Positions 37,727 through 46,653 are shown, counted from the first letter of the stretch. The stretch is 64,000 bases of DNA from Brevundimonas nasdae (GCF_016654005.1 NZ_JAEPWN010000006.1:124001-188000); one strand, 5' to 3'. The notes: a model not told the origin generated them from the letters alone. Translations and numbers: made by a program.

Positions 37727-38254
37727 GAACTCGCTGAGAGGCTGTGGCGAAGGGGCGCCGCATGACGCGCCAATGGCGTTTGGGCAAGTCTTAATCGCAT
37801 GGACCGGGCGATTTCGCCAGAGTGTGACGACGCACCGCGACCCTGCGACGCTTTTTTATGGGGGTTCGGACGAATAGCGCACGTTCGTGTCGCAGGCGCT
37901 TCAGGCGTGGGCAAGACCCAGTCGACGCCATCTCTCTCGTCAATCATTCTCTCGCTCTCGTTTCATGGTCATCCTCGCCCTTGTGGCGAGGATGACCGGG
38001 AGCAAGCCGCACACGCCAAACACCGGGCGTATGGATCTCTGGGACCAGCCCAGGGATGACGGGAGTGGGAGGAAGCGGCTGCTGGGGGGCGACGCACGAT
38101 CGGGCCAGGTCCTCAGCTGATCCCGCCATGAAATTACCGCTTTACATGACAGTCCACAGACCCCATATCGCGCTTTCCGGCGGACCCCGTAGGTCTAACC
38201 GTTACGCGCTGCTAACGCCGGTCTGGGTTAACAATCATCAGGGGGTTACGTGAA
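37727..38254. other. Divergent intergenic region between phnC and odc
   Basis: 528 bases separate the divergent starts. They hold a palindromic repeat element (37967-38063), presumed promoters for phnC and the decarboxylase, and a 41-codon open frame (ATG 38128 to TGA 38253) that ends one base before the decarboxylase start. The region around 37850-37875 is AT-richer (TTTTTTATGGGG). Nothing else recognisable is present. Confidence 0.55.
37967..38063. repeat. Second palindromic intergenic repeat (REP-like)
   Basis: GGTCATCCTCGCC (37967-37979) and GGCGAGGATGACC (37985-37997) form a perfect 13-bp stem with a five-base loop. A further short hairpin, CTGGG/CCCAG, lies at about 38039-38053 and is followed by GGATGACGGG. 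The GGTCATCC and GGATGAC ends resemble widespread alphaproteobacterial REP sequences and differ from the element at 30577. Confidence 0.75.
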
Positions 38255-39520
38255 TTGCGCACGTACCAGCTTCCCCTGGACCTGGTCCGTGAGCGGCCTC
38301 CTGAACGTCCCGTCGCACTCGTGCGGCCGCGTTCGGTTTCCGTAGCGGCGCGCTGGTTCCAGGATAATTTAAAAGCCGACGTCTTCTATGCGGTGAAGGC
38401 GAACCCGTCGCGTTGGGTCATCGAGACCCTGGTCGAGGCGGGCGTTCGCGGTTTTGACGTGGCGTCCATCGCCGAGATCGAACTGGTCCGTTCGGTCAGC
38501 GACGACGTGCGTCTGGCCTTCATGCATCCGGTCAAGAGCCGTTCGGCCATCACCAAGGCCTATTTCGACTACGGCGTGCGCACCTTTGCGCTCGACTGCA
38601 TCGACGAGCTGACCAAGATCCTCGACGCCACCGGCGGCGCAGACGACCTGAATCTGGTCGTGCGCATGGCCGTGTCGGCGGACGGCGCCGCCTACACCCT
38701 GTCGGGCAAGTTCGGCGTCTCCTCGGATCAGGCCCCCGCTCTGCTGCTGGCCACGCGCCAGGCGGTCAAGGACGGTCTGATGGGCGTCAGCTTCCACGTC
38801 GGTTCGCAGTGCATGCGGCCCACCGCCTACCAGGCCGCCATGGCCCAGGTCGGCCGCTCGATCAGCCGTGCGGGCGTGATCGTCGACATCGTCGATGTCG
38901 GCGGCGGCTTCCCGTCCGTCTATCCGGGCATGGTCCCGCCGGACATGAGCGAATACGCCGACGCCATCCACCGCGGCTTCAACGAGATGCCGGTGTCGGA
39001 AACGACCGAGCTGTGGTGCGAGCCCGGCCGGGCGATCGTCGCCGAGTCCTCGTCGATCCTGGCCCGCGTTGATCTGCGCAAGGGCGACGCCCTGTATCTG
39101 AACGACGGATCGTACGGTTCGCTGTTCGACGCGACCCACTCGCGCTGGCCCTTCCCGACCAAACTGGTCCGGGACGGCGATGCTGCGGGCGATCTCAAGG
39201 CGTTTCAATTCTACGGCCCGACCTGCGATTCCATCGACCATATGCCGGGCCCGTTCTGGCTGCCTGCCGATGTGCGCGAAGGCGACTTCATCGAGATCGG
39301 CATGCTGGGCGCCTATGGCGTGGCCATGTCGACCGGCTTCAACGGCTATGGCGAGCACGACATCGCTGTGGTCGAGGACGCCCCGATGGCCTCGCTGTAC
39401 GGCTTGGCGCCGCGCTCCATCCCCACCGTGCGCACCACGGCGGAAGAGAACGCCCGCAAGGTCGTTCGCCTGTCGCGTCCCAAGGGCAAGGCTGGCCAGC
39501 GCAAGTCGCGCCGGAAGTAA
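38255..39520 (+). CDS. Ornithine/diaminopimelate-type PLP decarboxylase (fold III), probable ornithine decarboxylase
   Basis: A 421-residue alanine-racemase-fold decarboxylase. The PLP lysine is Lys48 in FYAVKANPS. FHVGSQC gives the His that stacks on PLP, DVGGGFPS binds the phosphate, ELWCEPGRAIV is the conserved EPGR region, and GPTCDSIDHM holds the substrate-side Cys and Asp. The CDSID form favours ornithine or lysine over diaminopimelate. It would release CO2 to make putrescine. The only in-frame start near the conserved N-terminus is TTG at 38255, with AGGGGG upstream. The next gene is DHS-like, which supports a polyamine role. Confidence 0.88.
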   Translation: MRTYQLPLDLVRERPPERPVALVRPRSVSVAARWFQDNLKADVFYAVKANPSRWVIETLVEAGVRGFDVASIAEIELVRSVSDDVRLAFMHPVKSRSAITKAYFDYGVRTFALDCIDELTKILDATGGADDLNLVVRMAVSADGAAYTLSGKFGVSSDQAPALLLATRQAVKDGLMGVSFHVGSQCMRPTAYQAAMAQVGRSISRAGVIVDIVDVGGGFPSVYPGMVPPDMSEYADAIHRGFNEMPVSETTELWCEPGRAIVAESSSILARVDLRKGDALYLNDGSYGSLFDATHSRWPFPTKLVRDGDAAGDLKAFQFYGPTCDSIDHMPGPFWLPADVREGDFIEIGMLGAYGVAMSTGFNGYGEHDIAVVEDAPMASLYGLAPRSIPTVRTTAEENARKVVRLSRPKGKAGQRKSRRK

Positions 39521-39538
39521 ACGCGTTCACATCTCAAG

Positions 39539-39571
39539 CCGCCACCCTCGGATCAAGTTCGAGGGTGGCGG
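39539..39571. repeat. Perfect 12-bp stem between odc and the DHS-like gene
   Basis: CCGCCACCCTCG (39539-39550) and CGAGGGTGGCGG (39560-39571) pair over a nine-base loop. The CACCCTCGGATCAAG core is like short REP hairpins in Alphaproteobacteria. It could also attenuate transcription between the two genes; there is no T-tract. Confidence 0.7.
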
Positions 39572-39658
39572 ATTATGTTGAGGCTAACGGTCCCGCCGGT
39601 CGCTCCGTCCCGGCATGGCTGCGTGTCCGACGGGCGTTCATCAAGGCAAGCTTCCGAA

Positions 39659-40714
39659 ATGACCGCAACCGCGCCCGCCAACACCAAGGCCCAACTGCTG
39701 CAGAACGTCGTCGAGCACGTCGACATCACCCGCTTCGACGCCCGCCCCATCATCGACGCCATGCGCAAGATGAGCTTCTCCTCGCGCGACACGGCCCGCG
39801 CCGCCGACATCTTCTCCATGGCCATCGAGGATGCGGATTGCTCGCCCTGGCTGATCCTGGCCGGCTCGACCTCGGCGGGCGGCTGCATGGACGTGTACCG
39901 CGACATGGTGAAGTTCGGCATGGTCGACGCCGTGGTCGCCACCGGCGCCTCCATCGTGGACATGGATTTCTTCGAGGCCCTGGGCTTCAAACACTATCAG
40001 GCCGCCGGTTCGGTGGACGACAATGTTCTGCGCGAAAACTACATCGACCGCATCTACGACACCTATATCGACGAAGAGCAGCTCCAGGCCTGCGACCACA
40101 CCATCCTGGAGATCGCCAACCGTCTGGAGCCGCGCGGCTATTCCAGCCGTGAGTTCATCTGGGAGATGGGCAAGTGGCTGTCGGAGGGAAATGCGAAAAA
40201 GCCCGGCTCCCTGATCCAGACCGCCTATGAAGAAGGCGTGCCGATCTTCTGTCCGGCCTTTGTCGATAGCTCCGCGGGTTTCGGTCTGGTCAAGCACCAG
40301 AAGGAGCGGGCGGCGGCGGGCAAGCCCTATCTGATGCTGGACGCCATCGCCGACTTCCGCGAACTGACCGACATCAAGATCGCGGCGGGCGTCACGGGCC
40401 TGTTCATGGTCGGCGGCGGCGTGCCCAAGAATTTCGCCCAGGACACGGTCGTCTGCGCCGAAATCCTGGGCGTCGAGGCCGAGATGCACCGATACGCCGT
40501 CCAGATCACGGTCGCCGATGTCCGCGACGGCGCCTGCTCATCCTCGACGCTGAAAGAGGCGGCGTCGTGGGGCAAGGTCCAGACCACCCATGAACAGATG
40601 GTCTTTGCTGAAGCCACCACGGTCGTGCCGCTGATCGCCTCCGACGCCTATCACCGCGGTGCTTGGAAGACCCGCGACAAGCGTCGCTGGAACAGGCTGT
40701 TCGATAAGGCGTGA
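39659..40714 (+). CDS. Deoxyhypusine synthase-like protein
   Basis: A 351-residue protein from ATG 39659. It aligns with the deoxyhypusine synthase fold: LAGSTSAGGCMDVYRDMVK, VVATGASIVDMDFFEALG, GVPIFCPAFVDSSAG, and the catalytic-lysine region EAASWGKVQTTHEQ with Lys306. In eukaryotes the enzyme moves an aminobutyl group from spermidine to eIF5A. Bacteria lack eIF5A, so homologues are thought to make polyamines such as homospermidine or spermidine by joining aminobutyl units. The decarboxylase gene directly upstream would provide putrescine. Its exact product here is inference. Confidence 0.85.
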   Translation: MTATAPANTKAQLLQNVVEHVDITRFDARPIIDAMRKMSFSSRDTARAADIFSMAIEDADCSPWLILAGSTSAGGCMDVYRDMVKFGMVDAVVATGASIVDMDFFEALGFKHYQAAGSVDDNVLRENYIDRIYDTYIDEEQLQACDHTILEIANRLEPRGYSSREFIWEMGKWLSEGNAKKPGSLIQTAYEEGVPIFCPAFVDSSAGFGLVKHQKERAAAGKPYLMLDAIADFRELTDIKIAAGVTGLFMVGGGVPKNFAQDTVVCAEILGVEAEMHRYAVQITVADVRDGACSSSTLKEAASWGKVQTTHEQMVFAEATTVVPLIASDAYHRGAWKTRDKRRWNRLFDKA

Positions 40715-40718
40715 TCAA

Positions 40719-40757
40719 AAAGAAGGCCGGTGGATCGCCCCACCGGCCTTTTATTTT
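40719..40757. terminator. Bidirectional terminator between DHS-like gene and CobW gene
   Basis: AAGGCCGGTGG (40723-40733) pairs with CCACCGGCCTT (40740-40750) over six bases. It is followed by TTATTTTC on the plus strand and preceded by an A-rich stretch that gives Ts on the minus strand. It ends both convergent genes. Confidence 0.85.
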
Positions 40758-40774
40758 CAGCGATCAGGTCAAGG

Positions 40775-41911
40775 TCAGGCCGCGCAAGCTTCGAACCCGG
40801 CCTTCAGCGCGGCCTCGTCCAGATCGCGGCCGATGAAGACAGCGCGGCTCCAGCGGCGTTCGGCGACGCCCCATTCGCGTTGCAGGTCGCCTTCCAGGAT
40901 CATGTGCACGGCCTGGAAGACCAGGCGGCGGTTCTCGCCCTTCACGTCGATGATGCCCTTGGCGCGCAGGATGTTCTGGCCTTGCTCGCCCAGCAGCTTG
41001 TCCAGCCAGTTGGTGAACTTGGTCCCGTCCAGCGGGCGGTCCAGCGACAGGGAGATGCCCTTGATGTCGTCCTGATGCGCATGGCCGCGTACGCCATGTC
41101 CGTGATCGTGGGCATGGTCATGTTCGTGATGGTCATGCCCGTGGTCGTGGTCATGATGGTGGTGATCGTGGCCGCAGTGCTCGTCATGCACATGGCCGTC
41201 GGCGCCATGCGGCGGGTTCACGAAGTCTGGCTTCACTTCCAGAATCCGATCCAGGTCGAAGGCGTGCAGGCCCAGCACCTGGTCCAGCGGAACGTTGGAC
41301 CGCTCGGCGCGCACGATGGGCGCCAGCGGGTTCAGCGCGCGCAGACGGGCCTCCACCGTCTCCAGTTCGTCCGCCGTGGCCAGATCGACCTTGTTCAGGA
41401 TGATCCGGTCAGCGAAGGCCACCTGTTCGCGGGCCTCCTTGCTGTCGTCCAGCCGGGCCATGACGTGCTTGGCGTCGACCAGGGTGGTGACGCTGTCCAA
41501 CTGGGTCTTGGCCTTGACGTCTTCGTCCACGAAGAAGGTCTGGGCCACCGGGCCAGGGTCGGCCAGGCCGGTCGTCTCCACGATGATGGCGTCGAAGGCG
41601 GGCTTGCCGGGGCGCTGGCGCTTCATCAGGCCCGCGACCACGCGGATCAGGTCGCCGCGCACCGTGCAGCAGACGCAGCCGTTGTTCATCTCGAACACGT
41701 CCTCGTCGGCGCCGACCACCAGGTCGTTGTCGATGCCGATCTCGCCGAACTCGTTGACGATGACGGCGTAACGCTTGCCGTGGTCCTCGGTCAGGATGCG
41801 GTTCAGCAGCGTCGTCTTGCCCGCGCCGAGATAGCCGGTCAGCACGGTGACGGGGATCTTGCCGTTCGTGGCGGCGGCAGAAGAGGCGGGGGCGGCGAGG
41901 GTGTCGGTCAT
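40775..41911 (-). CDS. CobW-family G3E GTPase with histidine-rich segment
   Basis: A 378-residue GTPase. The P-loop GYLGAGKTT starts at residue 26, the metal-binding GCVCC motif has Cys79, Cys81 and Cys82, [12 protein letters not shown] follows, and the G4-type NKVD is at 173-176. Residues about 235-279 are packed with His and Asp ([19 protein letters not shown]), a likely metal-buffering loop. The CobW C-domain follows. These proteins act as zinc or cobalt metallochaperones. The His-rich insert favours zinc. I could not identify a Zur box. Confidence 0.9.
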   Translation of the reverse strand: MTDTLAAPASSAAATNGKIPVTVLTGYLGAGKTTLLNRILTEDHGKRYAVIVNEFGEIGIDNDLVVGADEDVFEMNNGCVCCTVRGDLIRVVAGLMKRQRPGKPAFDAIIVETTGLADPGPVAQTFFVDEDVKAKTQLDSVTTLVDAKHVMARLDDSKEAREQVAFADRIILNKVDLATADELETVEARLRALNPLAPIVRAERSNVPLDQVLGLHAFDLDRILEVKPDFVNPPHGADGHVHDEHCGHDHHHHDHDHGHDHHEHDHAHDHGHGVRGHAHQDDIKGISLSLDRPLDGTKFTNWLDKLLGEQGQNILRAKGIIDVKGENRRLVFQAVHMILEGDLQREWGVAERRWSRAVFIGRDLDEAALKAGFEACAA

Positions 41912-41956
41912 AGGCCGCTAGATGGCGGCTGCACCGTCACTTGAAAAGGGGGGGCT

Positions 41957-42181
41957 TCAAGCCTTCTTGACGAACTCGGTGCGGAGCACGAGGCCGCGCA
42001 CCTTCTCGACATTGGCCTCGATCTCATCTGTGTCGCCGGTCAGGCGGATGTTCTTGACCAGGGTTCCGCGCTTCAGGGTCACGCCGCCCGACCCCTTGAC
42101 CTTCAGGTCCTTGATCAGGGTCACGCTGTCGCCGTCGGCCAGGATGTTGCCGTTGGAATCTTTGGTCACGTCTTCGGTCAT
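41957..42181 (-). CDS. PhnA/YjdM-type protein, short form without zinc ribbon
   Basis: A 74-residue protein from ATG 42181. It matches only the C-terminal domain of PhnA/YjdM: DSNGNILADGDSVTLIKDLK, VKGSGGVTLKRGTLVKNIRL and a final FVKKA. The usual N-terminal zinc ribbon of the about 110-residue family is missing. Despite the family name the protein is not a phosphonate hydrolase; its role is unclear. It stands between the CobW gene and nadE on the same strand with 45-60 base gaps. Confidence 0.85.
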   Translation of the reverse strand: MTEDVTKDSNGNILADGDSVTLIKDLKVKGSGGVTLKRGTLVKNIRLTGDTDEIEANVEKVRGLVLRTEFVKKA

Positions 42182-42241
42182 GGCGAAGCTTCTAGCGAGC
42201 GGGTCGCGCAATATCCATACGCTGACTATGGGATTTCATGT

Positions 42242-44287
42242 TCAGACGTCCGGGACGTTGGCATCCAGTTCGTCCAGCCAGACCCGCGCCGAGCCATCCG
42301 ACGGCGCGCGCCAGTCGCCGCGCGGCGACAGCGAGCCGCCGGTCACCACCTTGGGCCCGTTCGGCAGGGCCGAGCGTTTGAACTGGGCCGTCTGGAAGAA
42401 GCGGATCAGGAACTTTCTCAACCACCCCTTGATGGTGGCCAGATCATATTCGACCCGCTCATCCTGCGGCGTGTTGGCGGGCCATTCGCCCACGGTCCGG
42501 TCGCCCCAGGCCTGGTGCGCCAGGAAGGCGACCTTGGACGGCTTCAGGCCGAAGCGGCTGATGTAGAACAGGAAGAAGTCGTTCAACGCATAGGGACCGA
42601 CCGTGCCCTCTGTGGACTGGATCACCCCGTCCTTGGCCGGGACCAGTTCGGGCGAAATCTCGGTGTCCAGAATGGCGTGCAGGGTCGGCGTCGCATCATT
42701 CCCGACCAGTTCGCGCGCCGCGACCCAGCGGATCAGGTGCCGGATCAGGGTCTTCGCCACCCCGCCGTTGACGTTGTAGTGGCTCATATGGTCGCCGACG
42801 CCATAGGTGCACCACCCCAGCGCCAGTTCCGACAGGTCGCCGGTGCCCAGGACAAAGGCGTCATTCTGATTGGCCAGACGGAACAGATAGTCGGTGCGCA
42901 GGCCCGCCTGCACATTCTCGAACGTGATGTCGTGCACCGGCTGACCCTCGGCGTAGGGGTGGCCGATGTCCTTGAACATCTGTTCGGCGGCGGGGCGGAT
43001 GTCGATCTCGGCGCCGGTGACGCCCAACGTCTTCATCAGCGTCCAGGCGTTCGATTTGGTGCCGTCAGAGGTGGCGAACCCCGGCATGGTGTAGGCCAGG
43101 ATGCCGGTGCGCGGCAGGTTCAGCCGGTCAAAGGCGCGGCAGGCGACCAGCAGGGCCTGGGTCGAATCCAGTCCACCCGAAACCCCGATCACCAGCCGGT
43201 TCGCACGTGTCGCCGTCATCCGGCGCATCAGACCCTGCACCTGGATGTTGAACGCCTCGTAGCAGTCCTGGTCCAGCCGCCCGGCGTCGTCGGGCACGAA
43301 GGGGAAACGGTCCAGCGGCCGGATCAGGTCGCTTTCGACCACGTCCTCGCGGGCCATGAAGGGCACGATGGTCGCGACCTCGCCCTCCAGCCGCGCACAG
43401 TCGGAGAATGTGCCGTTGCGCAGCCGGTCCAGCCCGATCCGGTCCACATCCACGTCGGCCAGGGTCAGGTGGCTTTCCAGCGAGAACCGCTGCCCTTCCG
43501 CCAGCTTGACGCCCAGTTCGTGAACGGTCGCCTGACCGTCCCAGGCCAGGTCGGTGGTGCTCTCGCCCCAGCCCGAGGCGGTGAAGACATAGGCCGACAG
43601 AGTGCGGGCCGAATGGCTGGCGCTCAGCATCGCCCGCTCATCCGCCTTGCCGATGACGATGTTGGAGGCCGACAGGTTCAGCAGGATGCGCGCGCCCGCC
43701 AGCGCCGCACGGGTCGAGGGGGGCAGGGGCGCCCAATAGTCTTCGCAGATTTCAGCGGCGAAGACGAAGCCCGGCCGGTTCACGGCCTCGAACACCAGGC
43801 CCGGCGCGAAATCGACCGTCTCGCCGTTCAGATGGATCACGTCCTCGCTGCGCGCGGCGGCGGGGGCGAACCAGCGCTTCTCGTAGTATTCGCGGTAGTT
43901 GGGCAGATAGGTCTTGGGCACGACGCCCAGCACCTCGCCCGATCCGATCACGACGGCGCAGTTATACAGGGCGTCGCCGTTGCGCACCGGCGCCCCGACC
44001 ACGGCGATCAGATCCGCGTCGGCCGTCGCCTGGGCCACCACGGCGATCTGGCGCTCAACCTCGTCCAGCAGCGCCGCCTGCAGGTGCAGGTCATCGATGG
44101 CGTAGGCCGACAGCGACAGTTCGGGAAAGACGATCAGGTCCGCGCCCTGTTCGCCCGCCTCGCGGATCAGGGCGACGTGTTCGGCGGCGTTGGCCTTCGG
44201 GTCGCCGACATGGCTGACCGGCGTCGCCGCCGCCACACGCACGAAGCCGTGGGTCTTGGGAGAATGGAAGGAAAGAGTCTCGGCCAT
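42242..44287 (-). CDS. nadE: Glutamine-dependent NAD+ synthase
   Basis: A 681-residue two-domain enzyme. The N-terminal nitrilase-like glutaminase domain has its Glu in [10 protein letters not shown] (Glu56), Lys in [16 protein letters not shown] and nucleophilic Cys in [15 protein letters not shown]. The C-terminal synthetase domain has the ATP pyrophosphatase loop [14 protein letters not shown], and [20 protein letters not shown] and [14 protein letters not shown]. It makes NAD+ from deamido-NAD+, ATP and glutamine. The length matches the large form found in mycobacteria and many proteobacteria. Confidence 0.95.
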   Translation of the reverse strand: MAETLSFHSPKTHGFVRVAAATPVSHVGDPKANAAEHVALIREAGEQGADLIVFPELSLSAYAIDDLHLQAALLDEVERQIAVVAQATADADLIAVVGAPVRNGDALYNCAVVIGSGEVLGVVPKTYLPNYREYYEKRWFAPAAARSEDVIHLNGETVDFAPGLVFEAVNRPGFVFAAEICEDYWAPLPPSTRAALAGARILLNLSASNIVIGKADERAMLSASHSARTLSAYVFTASGWGESTTDLAWDGQATVHELGVKLAEGQRFSLESHLTLADVDVDRIGLDRLRNGTFSDCARLEGEVATIVPFMAREDVVESDLIRPLDRFPFVPDDAGRLDQDCYEAFNIQVQGLMRRMTATRANRLVIGVSGGLDSTQALLVACRAFDRLNLPRTGILAYTMPGFATSDGTKSNAWTLMKTLGVTGAEIDIRPAAEQMFKDIGHPYAEGQPVHDITFENVQAGLRTDYLFRLANQNDAFVLGTGDLSELALGWCTYGVGDHMSHYNVNGGVAKTLIRHLIRWVAARELVGNDATPTLHAILDTEISPELVPAKDGVIQSTEGTVGPYALNDFFLFYISRFGLKPSKVAFLAHQAWGDRTVGEWPANTPQDERVEYDLATIKGWLRKFLIRFFQTAQFKRSALPNGPKVVTGGSLSPRGDWRAPSDGSARVWLDELDANVPDV

Positions 44288-44543
44288 CGGCTCGCCCGCT
44301 GCACCCGGCGCGCAGCGCGCCGGTCGTCAGACTTCATATAGGCGAGAAACTTCGGCCGGGGCGAGAGGCGCATTCCGCCCCGTCAAAACGGAAACGCCCC
44401 AGGCCGAAGCCGGGGGGTATCAGTTCGTCAGTTCGGTGACGAAGACAGTGGCGCAAACCGGTTCATCGGTAGGCGCCGACCCATTGACCTCGGGGCTGAC
44501 GAGCAGACGTACGGGGTTTCGGCTAAGGGTGGGAAGCGGACGT

Positions 44544-44807
44544 TCAGCGGAAGCGCCGCAAGAATCTGTGAGTCGCATAAAAGACTCCGGTACTGAGCGC
44601 AAAAGCTGCCGCTCCGGCGAGGAACCAGAAGGGACTTCCGCTAACTACGGCACCGGGAAGAAGGCTGGCCAGAAAGGCGATTAAGCAGACAATCGCGGCG
44701 AGCATGGACAGTCCGACAGCCAGCAAGACAAGCGTGCTTGAGCCGCGCAGCGGCCGAAAGCGCAGCTTAAGTCTGGACTTAGGATCGTCGTAATCTGGCG
44801 CTGACAT
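44544..44807 (-). CDS. Small membrane protein, hypothetical
   Basis: An 87-residue protein from ATG 44807 with a short charged N-terminus (SAPDYDDPKSRLKLRFRPL), two membrane helices (about residues 24-48 and 57-77) and a basic end HRFLRRFR. By the positive-inside rule both ends are likely cytoplasmic. I recognise no family. It lies in an accessory patch between nadE and ftsY rich in repeated GTCCGC motifs. Confidence 0.6.
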   Translation of the reverse strand: MSAPDYDDPKSRLKLRFRPLRGSSTLVLLAVGLSMLAAIVCLIAFLASLLPGAVVSGSPFWFLAGAAAFALSTGVFYATHRFLRRFR

Positions 44808-44833
44808 CCACCGATGATGCTTCTCTGAATGGA

Positions 44834-45198
44834 TGTCCGCAACGGGTCGATTTCAGTCCTGGGCTTCGGCGCCGAAAGCGGACGCTGGCTGCCAGGCCGG
44901 AAAGCGGACACCCCCAACTCCAGCTAGGGGGGGGGTTAGCGGACTTCGGCCTTTTGCTTGCGGAAGAAGTCCCGAATTGACCTAAGGATATCCATACTCA
45001 CCACAATCCCGAGCATCGGCCAAAGCCAGCGATCCGGAATGTTGGCCCCGATATTAAAATGCGTACCGGCCCAAAACAGGCCCATGAAGACCAACGTGCC
45101 TACCCATAGAAGGATAGAGTTTCTCGCATCTCGGCTCATGATCGCAGCCTCCCTCCAGCGCAGTTTATCTTCGATCCGAATGTCCGCAACGGGTCGAT
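44834..45198. repeat. Repeated TGTCCGC/GCGGACA motifs around small membrane genes
   Basis: TGTCCGCAACGGGTCGAT occurs exactly at 44834-44851 and 45181-45198. Inverted relatives AAAGCGGAC appear at 44875-44883 and 44901-44909, and a further AAGCGGAC at about 44533-44540. The first direct copy and the GCGGACA at 44904-44910 are in inverted orientation and could form a loop. These look like parts of a dispersed intergenic repeat. A run of nine Gs (44927-44935) lies just past the stop of the next small gene. Confidence 0.65.
44936..45139 (-). CDS. Small membrane protein, hypothetical
   Basis: A 67-residue protein from ATG 45139 (GGAGGG upstream). It has two hydrophobic stretches (about residues 9-25 and 37-50) separated by a short loop, and a charged C-terminus DFFRKQKAEVR. 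No family is recognised. Its AT-richer composition compared with neighbours, like that of 44544-44807, suggests recent acquisition. Confidence 0.6.
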   Translation of the reverse strand: MSRDARNSILLWVGTLVFMGLFWAGTHFNIGANIPDRWLWPMLGIVVSMDILRSIRDFFRKQKAEVR

Positions 45199-45269
45199 AC
45201 GAGAAACGGGCTTCTTTGCTAAAAGCTGACGTTGCGAGCCCCGGCGCCTACGGCGTGTGTGGTCGTGCT

Positions 45270-45584
45270 CTACGCGCCGCGCCTTCCCTTGCCGTCGATC
45301 AGCACGGCCTGCTGCCATCGGCTGGGGGCCTTGTCGGTGCGGTGGATGCAGCCGGACCAGCAGCAGGGGCGATTCTTGCCTTCCAGCAGTTCCTCCACGG
45401 TGCGTTCGATGCGGCGCTGGCGGGTCGCAGCCTGTTTGGCGTCGTCCACCCAGCAGATGAACTCATTGCGGCCCAGCGGCGTCAGGGCCTTCCACAGATC
45501 ATAGACGCCCGCGTCCGCCCGCACAGCGCCCTCCAGGTCGGCGGCGGCGTCGTGGACCACGCCTTGCGGAAAGACATCTGTCAT
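45270..45584 (-). CDS. YdeI/OmpD-associated family protein
   Basis: A 104-residue protein from ATG 45584 with a strong GGGAGGA site upstream; a longer frame to 45650 is less likely. It shows LWKALTPLGRNEFICWVDDA and RQRRIERTVEELLEGKNRPC, the core of the YdeI/OmpD-associated (also called bacteriocin-protection) family, with a later SGCIHR. The family helps E. coli and Salmonella resist some peptides and oxidative stress; the mechanism is uncertain. It is divergent from ftsY. Confidence 0.82.
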   Translation of the reverse strand: MTDVFPQGVVHDAAADLEGAVRADAGVYDLWKALTPLGRNEFICWVDDAKQAATRQRRIERTVEELLEGKNRPCCWSGCIHRTDKAPSRWQQAVLIDGKGRRGA

Positions 45585-45715
45585 CACGATCCTCCCAGGC
45601 TGCGCTTTAGTCCAAGTCTGTTCGCCGCCTTCGGGAATGTCCATGGGCACCTTGTCCAGCCCATGGTGTTGCGAATGCGGATGACGCGCGCCTCCGTCAC
45701 CGCTAAAGCCATCCC

Positions 45716-46651
45716 ATGACCGACACGCCGAAAAAAGGCTGGTTCCAGCGCCTGTCCGCGGGACTCTCTCGTTCCTCCAAGCAGATGACCGATCAGGTCG
45801 TCGCGACCTTCGTCAAGGAGCCCTTGTCAGAGGCCTCGCTGGAGCAGCTGGAAGAGCATCTGCTGGAAAGCGATCTCGGCCCCGCCGCCTCCGCCCGCAT
45901 CGTCGAGCGCTTCCGCGCGCTGAAGTTCGGCAAGGACGCCCAGGAGCGCGAGGTCAAGGAAGCCCTGGCCGAGGCGGTCGCCGCCGAACTGTCGCCGCGT
46001 CAGGCGACCTTTGATCCGCTGAACGGCCCCAAACCCTATGTCGTCCTGTTCGTGGGCGTGAACGGCTCGGGCAAGACCACGACCCTGGGCAAGATCGCCG
46101 CCGACCTGACGGGCAAGGGCGCCAAGGTCATGATCGTGGCGGGCGACACCTTCCGCGCCGCCGCGCGCGAGCAGCTGAAGGTCTGGGCCGAACGGGCGGG
46201 CGCGGATTTTGAAAGCCGTCGCGACGGCGCCGACGCCGCAGGCCTGGCCTTCGACGCCTATCAGAAGGCGCGTGAGGAAGGCTACGATGTCGTCCTGATC
46301 GACACCGCAGGACGCCTGCAGAACAAGTCGGCCCTGATGGACGAACTGCTCAAGATCGTGCGCGTGCTGAAGAAGGTCGATCCCGAGGCGCCTCACGACA
46401 CCCTGCTGGTGCTGGACGCCACCGTGGGCCGCAACGCCCTGGCCCAGGAACAGATTTTCGGCCGCACCGCCTTCGTCACCGGCATCGTCATGACCAAGCT
46501 GGACGGCACGGCGCGCGGCGGGGTTCTGGTGCCGGTGGCCCAGGCGTCCGACGCCCCCCTGATGCTGATCGGCGTGGGCGAAAGCGTCGAAGACCTGCAG
46601 CCGTTCGACGCCCGCGCATTCTCCCGCTCGCTGGTGGGACTGGAAGACTGA
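45716..46651 (+). CDS. ftsY: Signal recognition particle receptor FtsY
   Basis: A 311-residue SRP GTPase. The N domain begins near RLSAGLSRSSKQMTDQ. The G domain has P-loop GVNGSGKTTT near residue 113, GDTFRAAAREQL, DTAGRLQNKSALMDEL, TKLDGTARGG and the closing GVGESVEDLQPF. The long acidic A domain of E. coli FtsY is absent, so membrane contact must rely on the first basic helix (KKGWFQRL). It receives the Ffh-ribosome complex at the inner membrane. yciB follows two bases after the stop. Confidence 0.97.
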   Translation: MTDTPKKGWFQRLSAGLSRSSKQMTDQVVATFVKEPLSEASLEQLEEHLLESDLGPAASARIVERFRALKFGKDAQEREVKEALAEAVAAELSPRQATFDPLNGPKPYVVLFVGVNGSGKTTTLGKIAADLTGKGAKVMIVAGDTFRAAAREQLKVWAERAGADFESRRDGADAAGLAFDAYQKAREEGYDVVLIDTAGRLQNKSALMDELLKIVRVLKKVDPEAPHDTLLVLDATVGRNALAQEQIFGRTAFVTGIVMTKLDGTARGGVLVPVAQASDAPLMLIGVGESVEDLQPFDARAFSRSLVGLED

Positions 46652-46653
46652 GC

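Noticed and set aside
37727..38254. Pho box upstream of phnC or odc (ATGACAG near 38149, CGTCA near 37822)
   Set aside because: Only single half-sites resembling CTGTCAT were seen, without the second half at 11-bp spacing.
44420..44602. 60-residue minus-strand frame starting MRSVPESF
   Set aside because: It overlaps the end of the small membrane protein gene by 59 bases and contains one of the GCGGAC repeat fragments. It has no recognisable family and is probably repeat-derived.
44927..44935. Run of nine G residues as a phase-variation tract
   Set aside because: It lies just after the stop codon of the 44936-45139 gene, not in a coding region or promoter spacer, so slippage would have no evident effect.
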